A stretch of 64,000 nucleotides of DNA from Flammeovirgaceae bacterium UBA6059 (GTDB lineage: Bacteria; Bacteroidota; Bacteroidia; Cytophagales; Cyclobacteriaceae). The translations under genes and the position numbers were made by a program. The notes beneath the pieces are model-generated. The model saw only the letters and a program-made list of their open reading frames with translations, ran no database searches and was not told where the DNA came from. Location of the stretch: positions 124,001 through 188,000 of the forward strand of contig DIYH01000027.1 in assembly GCA_002435755.1 (NCBI GenBank). Reading direction: 5' to 3'. How positions within the stretch are numbered: position 1 is the first letter of the stretch; every line of letters starts with the position of its first letter. Positions 9,401-17,439 of the stretch are shown here, in pieces.

Positions 9401-11451
9401 TCCTTCAGGGTCCCGAGACACGTGAAGAGGATGTTATTGCCATACGCAAAGGGCTCAAAAGTGAAAAACCGTTCCGGGCTGAGATCTACAATTACAGCAA
9501 GAATGGTAGAGGCTACTGGCTATCACTATCGATCACACCGATTTTTGATGAATATGGAGTGGTAGAGAAATTTATTGCGATAGAAAGGGATATCACAGAG
9601 GAGAAGAAGCTGAGAGAGGAGATAGAGGACTCTGAAGAACAACTGCGTACCATCATGGAAGACCAGTTTGTAAACCAGGAACGGCTGATCGAGCAGGAGC
9701 AGAAGCTAAAAGAAGCCATTGAAGAAAGTGAAATACTCTCACTGGTAGCCAGTAAAACAGATAACGCCGTGATCATTACTGATAAGGACGGCCATCTACA
9801 ATATGCAAACGCTGGATTTGAAAAGATCACAGAGTATAAGGTAGAAGAGGTTATGGGTAAGAAGCCGGGTGCATTTCTCCAAGGGCCAGATACAGACCCC
9901 AGGCATATACAGGCCATCCGAGATGGTCTCCTATCGAAGAAACCTTTTGAGCAGGAAATTCTCAACTATTCCAAGTCAGGTAAGCCATATTGGTTGTCTA
10001 TATCAATGACGCCCATCCTGGACGAGCACGGAGAAGTGGAGCGATTCATTGCGATAGAAAGCGATATCAGTGAGCGTAAATCGGCTGAGGAAGAGATGCA
10101 AAATCTATCTCTTGTAGCGAGTAAAACGGACAATGCCGTCATCATTACAAACAAAGACGGGTCGATTGAGTGGGTCAACGAAGGTTTTGAAAAGATCACC
10201 GAGTACAAGTTTGAAGAGGTAATAGGTAAGAAGCCTGGCACATTCCTACAAGGAGAAGAGACCAAGCCGGAGCAGGTCAAGGCTATCAGAGAAGGTCTGG
10301 ACACTAAAAAGCCATTCACCGCAGAGATCTACAACTACTCTAAAACAGGCAAAGGCTACTGGCTATCTCTATCCATCACACCGATCTTTAATAGTGAAAA
10401 TGAGCTTGAGAAATTCATTGCGATAGAAAGTGATATCACGGACAGAAAAGAACTGGAACTCGAAATCCAGGAGTCTGAAGAGCAGATGCGTAACATCATG
10501 GACCAGCAGTTTGCCAGCTCTGAGGAATTGATGAAGAAAGAGGAAGCGCTCAACAACGCGCTGGAAGAGGAGAAAAAGAGTAAGGAAGAACTGGATGAGG
10601 CACTTGCACGTCTGAAAAACACTCAGACACAGATGGTACAGAATGAGAAGATGGCATCTATCGGTCAGTTGACGGCAGGGATTGCTCACGAGATCAATAA
10701 CCCCATCAACTTCGTGTACAATGGCATTGACTCGCTCAACATGAGTTTAGAAGACCTGTCTTCTATTATGAATAAGTACAGTGAGCTGGAGCAGGCCGAC
10801 CCATCTCAGGTCCCTCAGTTACTCGAAGAGATTGAAGGTCTGAAAAAACGCCTGAGATACGAGAAGCTAATGAAAAATCTGCCAAGCGTACTATCTGATA
10901 TCAAGAATGGTGCGAACCGCACAATTGAAATTGTCAAAGGCTTAAGGGTATTCTCTCGACTTGACGAGGAAGATCAGAAGCCCGCCAACATCAACGAATG
11001 TCTTGATAGTACACTCATTCTGTTAAGAAACAAAACTAAAGACCAGATCACGATCAAGAAGTTCTTTGATCAGTCGTTACGTGATATCATGTGCTTCCCT
11101 GGTCAGCTCAACCAGGTATTTATGAACCTGCTGAGTAACGCCATCCAGGCCATCCCTGAGGAACGCAAAGATGGCAAGATCATGATCTACACAGAAAACC
11201 TCGAAAAGAGTGTGATCATCAGGATCATGGACAATGGATCTGGTATTCCTGAAGATGTGAAGAAGAAGATCTTTGAGCCATTCTTTACCACCAAAGCTGT
11301 AGGTATCGGTACCGGTCTGGGACTGTCTATCACCTACGGCATCATCGAAAAGCACGACGGTAAGATCTATGTCAACAGTGAAGTGGGTAAGGGAACAGAG
11401 TTCGTTATTGAGCTACCTAAGGAAAGTAAGAAGATCGCCAAAACCGCCTAA
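6460..11451 (+). CDS. giant multi-PAS sensor histidine kinase
   Basis: A 1663-residue soluble protein without membrane segments. Order: long N-terminal coiled coil (1-155), one PAS_3-type domain (about 160-275), another coil (280-395), seven LOV-like PAS domains starting near residues 399, 564, 688, 811, 934, 1094 and 1214, then a dimerisation helix with [19 protein letters not shown] (phospho-acceptor H1410) and a HATPase domain ([24 protein letters not shown]). Each LOV-like copy keeps FLQG, AIRxGL and NYSKxGxxYW but has GKKPG where LOV proteins carry the reactive cysteine. Coiled-coil linkers of about 40 residues follow copies 1, 5 and 7. It sits between two receiver proteins that are obvious phosphorylation targets. 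Confidence 0.93.
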   Translation: MSEKNSHTMEKNKELLLADLLIQNQDLEKRLAKSQSDRKDAEHRCEERLRGFNHLKKEVEQQSLKIKDYGKQIILKDKLVDIKTVEVNKVARELERVKNQLQHIRKEIDSSSLQYNEDFKQQLNELDQLKKENKSLQSEKALLRERSEQLDFENRRSKYALKGGKQGTWVYDLKTNKFELAEEWCHLLGYHQNNLERDLDTFLLMVHPDDRQSFKKDFDNLLIRQSGTIQAKIRLTRKDNSYIDVEQNGAIFRDHKDRLVISGYTTVNNEQDHSILGKLQNELASMTDRYKESQRQLEQQEQKITRLEMQQTSNREPEMQTQIDELQSQIEKLNDQLNREKDGANLLAIQLEEKDKALVHLREQLESKENSVDESIILEKDERINQLQQEMEQARSEFGNLALVARKTDNAIIITDREGHIEYVNEGFERLTEYSRHEVIGKKPGTFLQGQETNPEHVNAIRDGLNSHEPFVQDIINYSKSGRKYWLSISITPIFDEQGELSKFIAVERDVTETKQRDAELEEAEGELRQLMEEQFVNSEQLIEKEKQLSEALAESERIRAEIENLSMVASRTDNAVIITDAHGQIQYVNEGFERITEYSRQEVIGKKPGNFLQGPDTNPEHVKAIRDGLNSKKAFKQEILNYSKTGRPYWLNISINPIFDEEGNVEKFIAIENDITEQKSREEEFQNLSLVASRTDNAVIITDRYGLIEWVNEGFERLTEYSLEEVKGKKPGSFLQGPETRREDVRAISQGIKSQKPFKHEIYNYSKSGRGYWLSVSITPTFNEHGVLDKFIAIETDITADKASREQMENLSMVASRTDNAVIITDKYGAIEWVNDGFTRVTEYTLDEVKGKKPGTFLQGEKTRQEDVMAIRRGLTSGKPFRQEIYNYSKSGRGYWLSISMTPIFDETGEIEKFIAIESDITSQKESELELENLSLVASKTDNAVIITTRDGSIEWVNDGFTQVTEYTLEEVRGKKPGTFLQGPETREEDVIAIRKGLKSEKPFRAEIYNYSKNGRGYWLSLSITPIFDEYGVVEKFIAIERDITEEKKLREEIEDSEEQLRTIMEDQFVNQERLIEQEQKLKEAIEESEILSLVASKTDNAVIITDKDGHLQYANAGFEKITEYKVEEVMGKKPGAFLQGPDTDPRHIQAIRDGLLSKKPFEQEILNYSKSGKPYWLSISMTPILDEHGEVERFIAIESDISERKSAEEEMQNLSLVASKTDNAVIITNKDGSIEWVNEGFEKITEYKFEEVIGKKPGTFLQGEETKPEQVKAIREGLDTKKPFTAEIYNYSKTGKGYWLSLSITPIFNSENELEKFIAIESDITDRKELELEIQESEEQMRNIMDQQFASSEELMKKEEALNNALEEEKKSKEELDEALARLKNTQTQMVQNEKMASIGQLTAGIAHEINNPINFVYNGIDSLNMSLEDLSSIMNKYSELEQADPSQVPQLLEEIEGLKKRLRYEKLMKNLPSVLSDIKNGANRTIEIVKGLRVFSRLDEEDQKPANINECLDSTLILLRNKTKDQITIKKFFDQSLRDIMCFPGQLNQVFMNLLSNAIQAIPEERKDGKIMIYTENLEKSVIIRIMDNGSGIPEDVKKKIFEPFFTTKAVGIGTGLGLSITYGIIEKHDGKIYVNSEVGKGTEFVIELPKESKKIAKTA
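7655..10450 (+). repeat. tandem array of seven LOV-like PAS domain repeats inside the giant kinase
   Basis: Seven coding repeats of about 120 codons each. The marker TDNA[IV]IIT, GFExxTEY, GKKPGxFLQG and IAIExDIT recur in every unit. Units 2 to 5 are spaced very evenly (about 370 bases apart); longer gaps after units 1 and 5 hold a related coiled-coil segment beginning with E-x-Q-L/E-x-R. Similarity is strong at protein level and visibly high at DNA level (for example around the GTCAATGA motif), as expected for copies made by unequal crossing over. The number of copies may therefore vary between strains. Confidence 0.85.
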
Positions 11452-11453
11452 TC

Positions 11454-12695
11454 ATGACAGAAATAGCTGAATATTATACCGTACCCGAATACCTTGAGGA
11501 AGGTCTAAACAACATCCTCTATGTAGATGACGAGGAGAGTAACCTTAGGGTATTTGATAGTGTGTTTAGCAGATACTACAACATCTACACCGCCAACAAT
11601 GGCGAGACTGCTATCAAAATGCTCCGCCAGTATGATATCCACATGATCATCACTGATCAGAAGATGCCGGAGATGACCGGTACCGATCTGCTAGAGCGGG
11701 TGCTGGGTGAGTTTCCGGATATTATCCGCATTATTCTGACAGGGTTCTCGGATATCCAGGCGATCATTAAGGCTATCAATAAGTGTAGCATCTTTAAGTA
11801 TATCACCAAGCCCTATGAAAACGCTGAAATACGTGAGATCATAGACAAGGGCATGGAGATCTACAACATGCGACGTGAGAAGTACAATGCCGCCCAGGAA
11901 AACGTCAATGGCGAAACATTGGGTACACAGGAAGATGTAGAAACGGCCTTAAACGGTCATTCCATGACACCTTCGACTCCTGGAAGAGAAACAGAAGAGA
12001 TGGCGTATAAAATGTTGTCTGACCTTAGACCAGCAGATGAAGATTATGAGAGCTATTTTGACTTTCATATCGACTATTCTATGAGGGGCAATGGTTTCTC
12101 TGAGATCTATTCAGACTTTGTCATTCATGCTGATGAAGAGGGCAGTCGCTTGTTTCACATTACCATGAAAACAACTGCTGATCTAGCGGGCTCCATGGCC
12201 TATATGCATATGAAAAGCAAGCTGAGATCAGTCCTGGATGAAGAAGGTATAGAGGTGGATCTACTTGATCTGCATGCGGTACTGTTAGAGGTCTACCAAG
12301 ATACTGAAGTAGGTTTTGAGCCGCATGATCTGAAGATCGTCACTTATCGCTGGGATACCGGAGAGTTTCAATACCTCACTGCTGAGCAGAATATGAAGCT
12401 ATTCTCGGTAGGGCAGCAACTCGAACCTCTCAAACTCAAGAAATTGAATAGTGACAAGGAAGGGAATATTCTCTACTCAGTCACCAGCGATAAAGATCTG
12501 GTAGTCTACTTCTGGGATTACAATTTGTCAGAAGAAGGTAACGAGCAAGAATCGTCGGGTTACTTCAAGCAGATCGTAAATCATGCAACAAATATGCCTT
12601 TTGATCTACAAGCATCTCAGGTAGCAAGTGGCATCAAGAGTGTTTCAGCGCATTACACAGACGCTGTTCTTTTTGGATTTTATCTTAATGATTGA
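11454..12695 (+). CDS. receiver protein with a degenerate SpoIIE/PP2C-like domain (putative pseudophosphatase)
   Basis: A 413-residue protein closely related in its first 140 residues to the receiver-PP2C at 5162 (NLRVF, TDQ-MP-MTGT, YITKPYE; phospho-acceptor D68). The C-terminal half (about 180-412) keeps the order of the PP2C fold, ending in HYTDAVLFGFYL like the active enzyme's QTDDIMILGFRL, but the metal-binding motifs are gone: SGDFY is replaced by NGFSEIY, and FDCTGHGVPGA by MKTTADLAGSM. It should not hydrolyse phosphate. Inference: a decoy or scaffold that binds the same phosphoprotein partner, controlled by the giant kinase two bases upstream. Alternatively, a diverged domain with a different function. 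Confidence 0.75.
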   Translation: MTEIAEYYTVPEYLEEGLNNILYVDDEESNLRVFDSVFSRYYNIYTANNGETAIKMLRQYDIHMIITDQKMPEMTGTDLLERVLGEFPDIIRIILTGFSDIQAIIKAINKCSIFKYITKPYENAEIREIIDKGMEIYNMRREKYNAAQENVNGETLGTQEDVETALNGHSMTPSTPGRETEEMAYKMLSDLRPADEDYESYFDFHIDYSMRGNGFSEIYSDFVIHADEEGSRLFHITMKTTADLAGSMAYMHMKSKLRSVLDEEGIEVDLLDLHAVLLEVYQDTEVGFEPHDLKIVTYRWDTGEFQYLTAEQNMKLFSVGQQLEPLKLKKLNSDKEGNILYSVTSDKDLVVYFWDYNLSEEGNEQESSGYFKQIVNHATNMPFDLQASQVASGIKSVSAHYTDAVLFGFYLND

Positions 12696-12706
12696 AAGCG
12701 AATACC

Positions 12707-12934
12707 ATGAAAATAGAAGCGTTAAAAATCAAAGCTTGGTGTGATTCAAACCTGTCAGCAGTAGCCTGGCAAAGGATCATTGTAAAAATATCACCGGAGT
12801 TTCGAGGTTCGGGTCTCAAGCTGTCTAACCTCCTCAATCCTGATCAGACAGTCTTGCTTGATGATTCCCAATATGGTGTCATCAAGAAAGCTGTAGAGGA
12901 GACCTACGATGTGAGTATGTCTATTATGGTCTAA
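12707..12934 (+). CDS. small protein of unknown function
   Basis: A 75-residue reading frame starting at ATG 12707; a TTG start at 12692 overlapping the previous stop would add five residues. It reads like a real protein (KIKAWCDSNLSAVAWQRI, then SQYGVIKKAVEETYDVSM) and lies directly behind the pseudophosphatase on the same strand, ending two bases before the tail of the converging gas vesicle operon. No family was recognised. No membrane segment or signal peptide is visible. The position at the end of the kinase-phosphatase row suggests an accessory of that signalling module, but that is a guess from context. Confidence 0.55.
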   Translation: MKIEALKIKAWCDSNLSAVAWQRIIVKISPEFRGSGLKLSNLLNPDQTVLLDDSQYGVIKKAVEETYDVSMSIMV

Positions 12935-12936
12935 TC

Positions 12937-13641
12937 CTAATGAGGTGTTTTTAGCCTGAGTTTCACAAAATGTGAAGGTGGATAAGGCCCAAAAATATAT
13001 ATTCGATAATCTGGAAAGTCCTTAGTTAGCACTGCTGACAGGGACTTTTTATCTAATTGACCTATCGTAAGACGCAAATCCAGTCTTATGGTCTCTGCTT
13101 GATTTGACTTTCTTATCTCAATGAGATATTCAGAAGTAAGCCTCTCAATATTGCTACTTAACTTGTCCATATCGGCACCTAGCTGTGTTGACTTCTTAGT
13201 CTCCTGATACTTTTTCAGAAGGTATTGAGCTCCGGGAGAATCGGCCTTTGTTAAGCTCTCAGGCACACCTTGAGCGGTACTCGCCTGTTTATGGAAATGA
13301 AAGCTGTATTCATAAGTATGGCCAATGCGGTTGAGCTCCTTGCGAATCTCAGTAAGGTTAGCTTCGACGAGCCTTTGAATCTCTTCTGTAGAGTCCAGCA
13401 GCAAGCCAAATTGTATAGGCAGAGATGGTCCTTGTTGATGAATACTTGAAATGACCTCTTGGAAAATCAGTGCAGGATGATCTTCTGGATTTATTGCTTT
13501 TGGATTAAGTACTTTTTCATCCAATTCTGAGTAGTACACGCAGAGACCAGACATGTCAATAGATCGTACAGGCTGATCGTCAACTCCCGACATTTCTGTC
13601 TCGGTGGCGGTTTTGGCAATACTGTATAGAAGTGCAGACAT
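12937..13641 (-). CDS. GvpF/GvpL-family gas vesicle protein (third copy)
   Basis: A 234-residue protein with the two-part GvpF/L layout: an N-terminal alpha/beta region beginning LLYSIAK and including PIQFGLLLDS (the family's P-[IL]-[RKQ]-FG motif), and a C-terminal ferredoxin-like region ending YRIYIFGPYPPSHFVKL (the family's GPWPPYxF motif). It is more diverged than the copies at 13931 and 14973. GvpF/L proteins help nucleate and assemble the vesicle shell and bind GvpA. It is the last gene of the minus-strand gas vesicle run, 71 bases behind the gvpS-like gene, and its end lies two bases from the converging gene at 12707. Confidence 0.85.
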   Translation of the reverse strand: MSALLYSIAKTATETEMSGVDDQPVRSIDMSGLCVYYSELDEKVLNPKAINPEDHPALIFQEVISSIHQQGPSLPIQFGLLLDSTEEIQRLVEANLTEIRKELNRIGHTYEYSFHFHKQASTAQGVPESLTKADSPGAQYLLKKYQETKKSTQLGADMDKLSSNIERLTSEYLIEIRKSNQAETIRLDLRLTIGQLDKKSLSAVLTKDFPDYRIYIFGPYPPSHFVKLRLKTPH

Positions 13642-13712
13642 AGAATATTCTATGCTTCTAAAGTATACAAATCCAAGTCGAATGCTAGATTGACAGGCGC
13701 TGGTGCCCAGTA

Positions 13713-13934
13713 CTATACCCCAGTATTATCTCCAGAAGCCTCTTCCTTCAGCTTATCCACCGAAGTTAGGAGTACCCTCAAGCCACAGTAGATCAAATCT
13801 ACATCCGCAATGCCAATGGTGAGATCTCCGGTGATGGTCACGCCAGTACTCAGCACACGATCAAGTACGTCCGAGAGCAATACCTTCTTCTCTTCAGGAT
13901 CGTATTCTTCCAGTTCTTCCAGCTCATTACTCAT
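13713..13934 (-). CDS. gvpS: GvpA/J-family minor protein, GvpS/GvpM-like
   Basis: A 73-residue protein with the GvpA fold signature LSDVLDRVLSTGVTITGDLTIGIADVDLIY, where the aspartate-rich GDLTIGIADVDL pattern is typical of the accessory GvpS/GvpM/GvpJ members and not of the shell protein GvpA. The N-terminus is very acidic (ELEELEEYDPEEKK). Its start overlaps the stop of gvpL by four bases. The order gvpF-gvpG-gvpL-gvpS is that of the Bacillus megaterium gas vesicle operon, which supports the name. Such proteins are thought to cap or nucleate vesicles with GvpF/L. Confidence 0.85.
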   Translation of the reverse strand: MSNELEELEEYDPEEKKVLLSDVLDRVLSTGVTITGDLTIGIADVDLIYCGLRVLLTSVDKLKEEASGDNTGV

Positions 13935-14692
13935 AAGTCCACAAAATTATAGGCGGGCCAGGGGCCCGTCAAATCATGGTAAAGTCCTCTAGATTTATGA
14001 CTCTCGTCTATTGCAATCAGCTCCTTTTGCAATGCGGCAAGCTGGCCTGGCCGAATTAGAATAGCCAGGTTGAGAAGGTTGGCATCAGGATTACCTGACA
14101 GCTTGCTGTCAAGTTCTTTGTTTTGTAAGAGCTCTTCTGAATAGTGTTTTGCTAATTCGAAAATTGATTTGCGGTAAGCGTTGATCTCAGCTTTGACTTT
14201 GTTTTTTAGTAGTTGCTCCTTTTTCTTTTTGAGAAGAAAGGCTGCACCGCTACTTAATGTGCTGATCTGTCCGTCGATTTCTATGAGCTCTTTGTTATTT
14301 TGTTCTAGCCAGTTTTGAAGTGTAGCAGTCTGATAAAACAGCTTGAGTCCCCACTCTTGTTTGTCATCTAACCGATCTAGAATGGTTGAAAAGGCCTCCG
14401 ACTTCTCATTCAGCATTGCTTGGACGCTTTCTTCCGAAACGAAGACACTTCCAAATTTCAGTGGAATGACTGTTATCTCTTTTCCAACGCTTGAGAGCAC
14501 TTCCTGGTGGCGGACCGCCTTAACGCTGACCCATTTCATGTCTTTGATATTTTCAGCTAGTACCTCCTGACCAAATTCCCTGGCCGAAACATATTCAACT
14601 ACTGCTGCTAAAGACCCAAATGTAATTGTCGCCAGTTCGGCAATCGATTGTTGTGATGGGATAATACCGTATACATACAACAGCTGATTCAT
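13931..14692 (-). CDS. gvpL: gas vesicle protein GvpL (GvpF/L family)
   Basis: A 253-residue GvpF/L protein: LLYVYGIIP at the N-terminus, VIPLKFGSVF at about residue 75, a long helical middle with KKKKEQLLKNK, and GPWPAYNFVDL at the C-terminus. It overlaps gvpG by one base at its start and the gvpS-like gene by four bases at its end, so the three are translationally coupled. Its place directly after gvpG is that of gvpL in firmicute clusters. Role: accessory assembly protein in the cytosol interacting with GvpA and minor Gvp proteins. Confidence 0.9.
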   Translation of the reverse strand: MNQLLYVYGIIPSQQSIAELATITFGSLAAVVEYVSAREFGQEVLAENIKDMKWVSVKAVRHQEVLSSVGKEITVIPLKFGSVFVSEESVQAMLNEKSEAFSTILDRLDDKQEWGLKLFYQTATLQNWLEQNNKELIEIDGQISTLSSGAAFLLKKKKEQLLKNKVKAEINAYRKSIFELAKHYSEELLQNKELDSKLSGNPDANLLNLAILIRPGQLAALQKELIAIDESHKSRGLYHDLTGPWPAYNFVDL

Positions 14693-14934
14693 TACCGAGC
14701 ATTCATTTTAGCCCTCTTTTTGCTCTCGGCTAGTCGGCCTAGCAACTCCTCTTCCAACTCGTCGTACTCTTCTTCGGATATCTCATCCATTTCAAAACGT
14801 AGCTGAAGCTTCATTAGGTCTTCCTGTATCTTCTCAGGGTTGTACAGCTCCTCCTCTACCTTATCGTGTATCACCTTTACTAAACTAAACACTCCCTTCA
14901 AAGGAGCCATCACGATATCGTCGATCAAAAACAT
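14692..14934 (-). CDS. gvpG: gas vesicle protein GvpG
   Basis: An 80-residue helical acidic protein with the GvpG pattern: an N-terminal MFLIDDIVMAPLKGVFSLVKVI followed by EEELYNPEKIQEDLMKLQ and a glutamate-rich helix DEISEEEYDELEEELLGRL. Length matches the family (about 80-90 residues). It lies between two GvpF/L genes, as gvpG does in most gas vesicle clusters, with a 38-base gap from gvpF and a one-base overlap with gvpL. GvpG is required for assembly in tested systems and binds GvpF/L and GvpA-family proteins. Confidence 0.93.
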   Translation of the reverse strand: MFLIDDIVMAPLKGVFSLVKVIHDKVEEELYNPEKIQEDLMKLQLRFEMDEISEEEYDELEEELLGRLAESKKRAKMNAR

Positions 14935-14972
14935 GATCTACAAGTTAAGCCAATCCACTTGAAATATTCCAC

Positions 14973-15716
14973 CTAGAGGAAATTGAACGGCGCTATCGGA
15001 CCTACATATTTAAAGACGATGTTTTCGCTGAGTTCGTCACTCAGATCATTGACTGCCTTATCAAATTTTTTCTCATCTTCGGCCGAAAGGAAAAATGCAA
15101 GGTTGGCAAACATGGCCTCTGTAATATTCTTTTGGACTTTCATGTCAAGCGCCAATGGCTGTAGCTTTTTGGTCACCCTATTGGCCATCTCATCCTTCTT
15201 GGCCAGCAGCGCCTCTTCCACCATACGACCAAGTTCTATTTTCTCATTCTGGTCCTGGATATTGTTGACTGCCAGATACTCCTTTTTAGTTTTAATAGCT
15301 TCATTCTCTTCCATCAGACCCATGAAAATGGGGTCCATACTCTCCCACATCACCTTCAAGCTAAGCTCGATCTTACCATCAATCTTATCGAGTGAAACTG
15401 CGAACTCGTCCTTCCTTTGTTCCATTAGATCGAAGATTTGCTGTTCGTTATCGACTACTGTACCAAAACTGAAAGGAAGGATAGTCATTTCGGTCATTAC
15501 CGTTTCGATCACTTTTTGATGATTGATCAGGTTCTTGCGCGTCGCTGGTATCTCGTCATCTTCACCTATATCCTTAGCAGAATAGATCACGCCAAACCCC
15601 TGATGCGCCTTAAGCAATATATCATTTGGTGTACCTTGAGTGCTGAGCCCAACCGGGCCAAAGGATCGGTCTTGTTGAGCATGGACCACCCCGTATAAGT
15701 ATAATTTCTCATTCAT
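14973..15716 (-). CDS. gvpF: gas vesicle protein GvpF (GvpF/L family)
   Basis: A 247-residue GvpF/L family member: LYLYGVVH at the start, TILPFSFGTVV near residue 95, helical AIKTKKEYLAVNNI and a C-terminal KYVGPIAPFNFL close to the family's GPWPPYNF ending. It is the first of the F-G-L-S row and is separated by 88 bases from the ArsA-type ATPase gene upstream, a gap large enough for an internal promoter although none was recognised. Known role of GvpF: contacts GvpA and sits on the inner face of growing vesicles. The F name rests on gene order rather than on sequence alone. Confidence 0.9.
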   Translation of the reverse strand: MNEKLYLYGVVHAQQDRSFGPVGLSTQGTPNDILLKAHQGFGVIYSAKDIGEDDEIPATRKNLINHQKVIETVMTEMTILPFSFGTVVDNEQQIFDLMEQRKDEFAVSLDKIDGKIELSLKVMWESMDPIFMGLMEENEAIKTKKEYLAVNNIQDQNEKIELGRMVEEALLAKKDEMANRVTKKLQPLALDMKVQKNITEAMFANLAFFLSAEDEKKFDKAVNDLSDELSENIVFKYVGPIAPFNFL

Positions 15717-15804
15717 AGCTTGTTGTGTTTGTTTCTTAAGGTTACTTAGACACCGGTCTATTTCTTTATGACAAAGACCAGGTAATCGGACTAATTAGTT
15801 GACT

Positions 15805-16767
15805 TCATGAGTAATCAAACAGTTGATTTTCGAACATTTCCACCTTGTCTATACCTACTATCTCTTGAGGAAACAAAGGCATAGAGATAATATCAATCTC
15901 AGGAAAAAGAGCTTTGATTTCTGTCAATAGAAGCTTCTGACGCATGAATATTTGATGGTAGAAATCATCTTTAGAATCTGGCGCGATACAGTTAACTACC
16001 AGTGTATTGACTGCAACTTTATGTTCTTTCAGTTTGTCAAAAAGCCGCTGCGTTTCACTGATCACCATTCGTGCGGGTTGGGCTACAAGCACAAACTCAC
16101 TGGCCTTGGCATCCACCAAAATCTTTTGCATCCTGCTGACTGTGCGTTTGAGTTCCAGTAGCATATCATCTGCATCGTCTGGGGTATATTTACCTTTAAA
16201 AGTCTTCTGTACCGTCTTGTACTTCCAACGCATGTTAGCCATCACTTTAACCCAGTGATTGAGTATCTCAGGCATGAAGAGCAGTCGTAGCGCGTGCCCG
16301 GTTGGGGCAGTATCCACTACAATCTTCTGATAAGTCCCCTCTTTTAGAATATCTACTACTGCCTTCAGTCCCATCACCTCGTCGATACCCGGTATCATCA
16401 ATGACAATATTTGGTCTATGTCCTCTTGGTCCATGTAGGTGGACGTATCAAAGAGCAACTGCAGCTCATCGCTATGGCGATCTTTGAAGTCATCAAATGC
16501 CTTGGCAGAATCAAGTTCCCACGTATCAAGTTGGTGATCCTGATGTTCAATTCGGCTGGCCGTTTTATGAGGATCCGTACCAAGACTATCTCCTGTAGAA
16601 TGAGCAGGATCAGTGGATATGAGTAATGTCTTATAGGTTCTTGATAGTCTCCAAGCCAGGGCAGAAGCCACAGAAGATTTTCCTACTCCCCCTTTGCCAC
16701 CAACAAAAATCAATTTTTTGTCAGGCTCTGCATGGGATGAGAATCGCAAGTTTTTGCTCACCGGCAA
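15805..16767 (-). CDS. ArsA/Get3-family ATPase within the gas vesicle cluster
   Basis: A 320-residue cytosolic ATPase with the deviant P-loop GGKGGVGKSSVA (near residue 24), switch I STDPAHSTGDSLG and switch II VVDTAPTGHALRLL of the ArsA/Get3 group. The CxxC zinc motif that dimerises eukaryotic Get3 is absent (the equivalent stretch reads DDFYHQIF). No arsR, arsB or arsC is nearby, so arsenite export is unlikely. The gene is six bases behind gvpJ and in line with the other gvp genes. Inference: it works as a chaperone that shields a hydrophobic Gvp protein, as Get3 does for tail-anchored proteins, or energises assembly alongside GvpN. Confidence 0.88.
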   Translation of the reverse strand: MPVSKNLRFSSHAEPDKKLIFVGGKGGVGKSSVASALAWRLSRTYKTLLISTDPAHSTGDSLGTDPHKTASRIEHQDHQLDTWELDSAKAFDDFKDRHSDELQLLFDTSTYMDQEDIDQILSLMIPGIDEVMGLKAVVDILKEGTYQKIVVDTAPTGHALRLLFMPEILNHWVKVMANMRWKYKTVQKTFKGKYTPDDADDMLLELKRTVSRMQKILVDAKASEFVLVAQPARMVISETQRLFDKLKEHKVAVNTLVVNCIAPDSKDDFYHQIFMRQKLLLTEIKALFPEIDIISMPLFPQEIVGIDKVEMFENQLFDYS

Positions 16768-16773
16768 GTAGAA

Positions 16774-17079
16774 TTACTGATCGAGCTTCTTTTCCAATAG
16801 CTCAATCCTTTTCATCAGTTCTTTATTCTGCTGCTCAAGCTGTAGCTGCGGAGCTGAGGTTGACAAGTAAGGGTCATTTTGCCACCAGTTGATCCCCATC
16901 TCCTTGGCCTTATCAACTGAGCACACGACCAACCGGATTTTGATAGATATCAACTCTATTTCAGCTATGTTGACATTGATATCTCCTGCTACGACGATCC
17001 CTTTATCAAGCACACGCTCGAGGATATCTGCGAGATTGGTAGAGTTACCGTGAGTAGCTACTGATCTCTCTTGGGCCAT
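16774..17079 (-). CDS. gvpJ: gas vesicle protein GvpJ (GvpA/J family)
   Basis: A 101-residue GvpA/J-family protein. The core LADILERVLDKGIVVAGDINVNIAEIELISIKIR followed by KAKEMGINWWQNDPYLS is the hallmark of GvpJ (the WWxNDPYLS stretch is absent from GvpA), and it ends in a coiled coil of about 25 residues (QNKELMKRIELLEKKL). GvpJ is a minor protein needed at the tips of growing vesicles. It lies 57 bases behind the coiled-coil gene at 17137 and six bases ahead of the ArsA-type ATPase, suggesting tight co-expression with the latter. Confidence 0.94.
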   Translation of the reverse strand: MAQERSVATHGNSTNLADILERVLDKGIVVAGDINVNIAEIELISIKIRLVVCSVDKAKEMGINWWQNDPYLSTSAPQLQLEQQNKELMKRIELLEKKLDQ

Positions 17080-17136
17080 GGTATTAGTTTTTGCTGATAG
17101 AATGGTAAGATACTTCTTCTATCGCAAATCAGAATT

Positions 17137-17427
17137 TCAATATTTCAACCTTTTGGTCTCTACAGTTTCTTTTTCTGATAAGGACACTCCACTCTTAGCA
17201 GTCACCTCACCTAGTAAAGCTGTCATATCATTTTGCAAGAGCGACAGTCGACGTTCTATGTTGTTACGCTCAATCTCCATCTTCTTCAACTTATTTTGAA
17301 GATGGTTGCGCTCATAGTCGAGCTTGTGGAGCTCCATATAAAGTCCTGTCTTCCGATAGGGGCTGATCCTCTGGCGAGTGGTGCCGAGACTGGCTATGTT
17401 AGCAGAGGTATGTTTGAGTCTTTCCAT
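17137..17427 (-). CDS. small coiled-coil protein, possibly GvpV-like
   Basis: A 96-residue protein with a basic N-terminus (GTTRQRISPYRKTGLYMEL) and a predicted coiled coil (LDYERNHLQNKLKKMEIERNNIERRLSLL), then a short tail. The layout of RxS/T-rich start, a tyrosine-leucine motif and an ER/KK coil recalls the cyanobacterial accessory protein GvpV, but the resemblance is by eye and may be just a shared coil pattern. It sits 12 bases behind gvpN and 57 ahead of gvpJ on the same strand, so it is clearly a member of the gas vesicle transcription unit. No membrane segment. Confidence 0.6.
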   Translation of the reverse strand: MERLKHTSANIASLGTTRQRISPYRKTGLYMELHKLDYERNHLQNKLKKMEIERNNIERRLSLLQNDMTALLGEVTAKSGVSLSEKETVETKRLKY

Positions 17428-17439
17428 ATATCCTTGTCA

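Noticed and set aside
7655..10450. CRISPR or tandem DNA repeat array
   Set aside because: Repeats are about 370 bases, in frame and coding for PAS domains; no short repeat-spacer structure.
9513..10622. Long serine-rich reading frames on the minus strand of the giant kinase gene
   Set aside because: They recur at the same phase in each PAS repeat and are mirror images of the coding repeat; low-complexity Ser content and no family pattern.
15805..16767. Arsenite efflux ATPase
   Set aside because: No arsB, arsR, arsC or arsD nearby, and the gene is in line with gvp genes.
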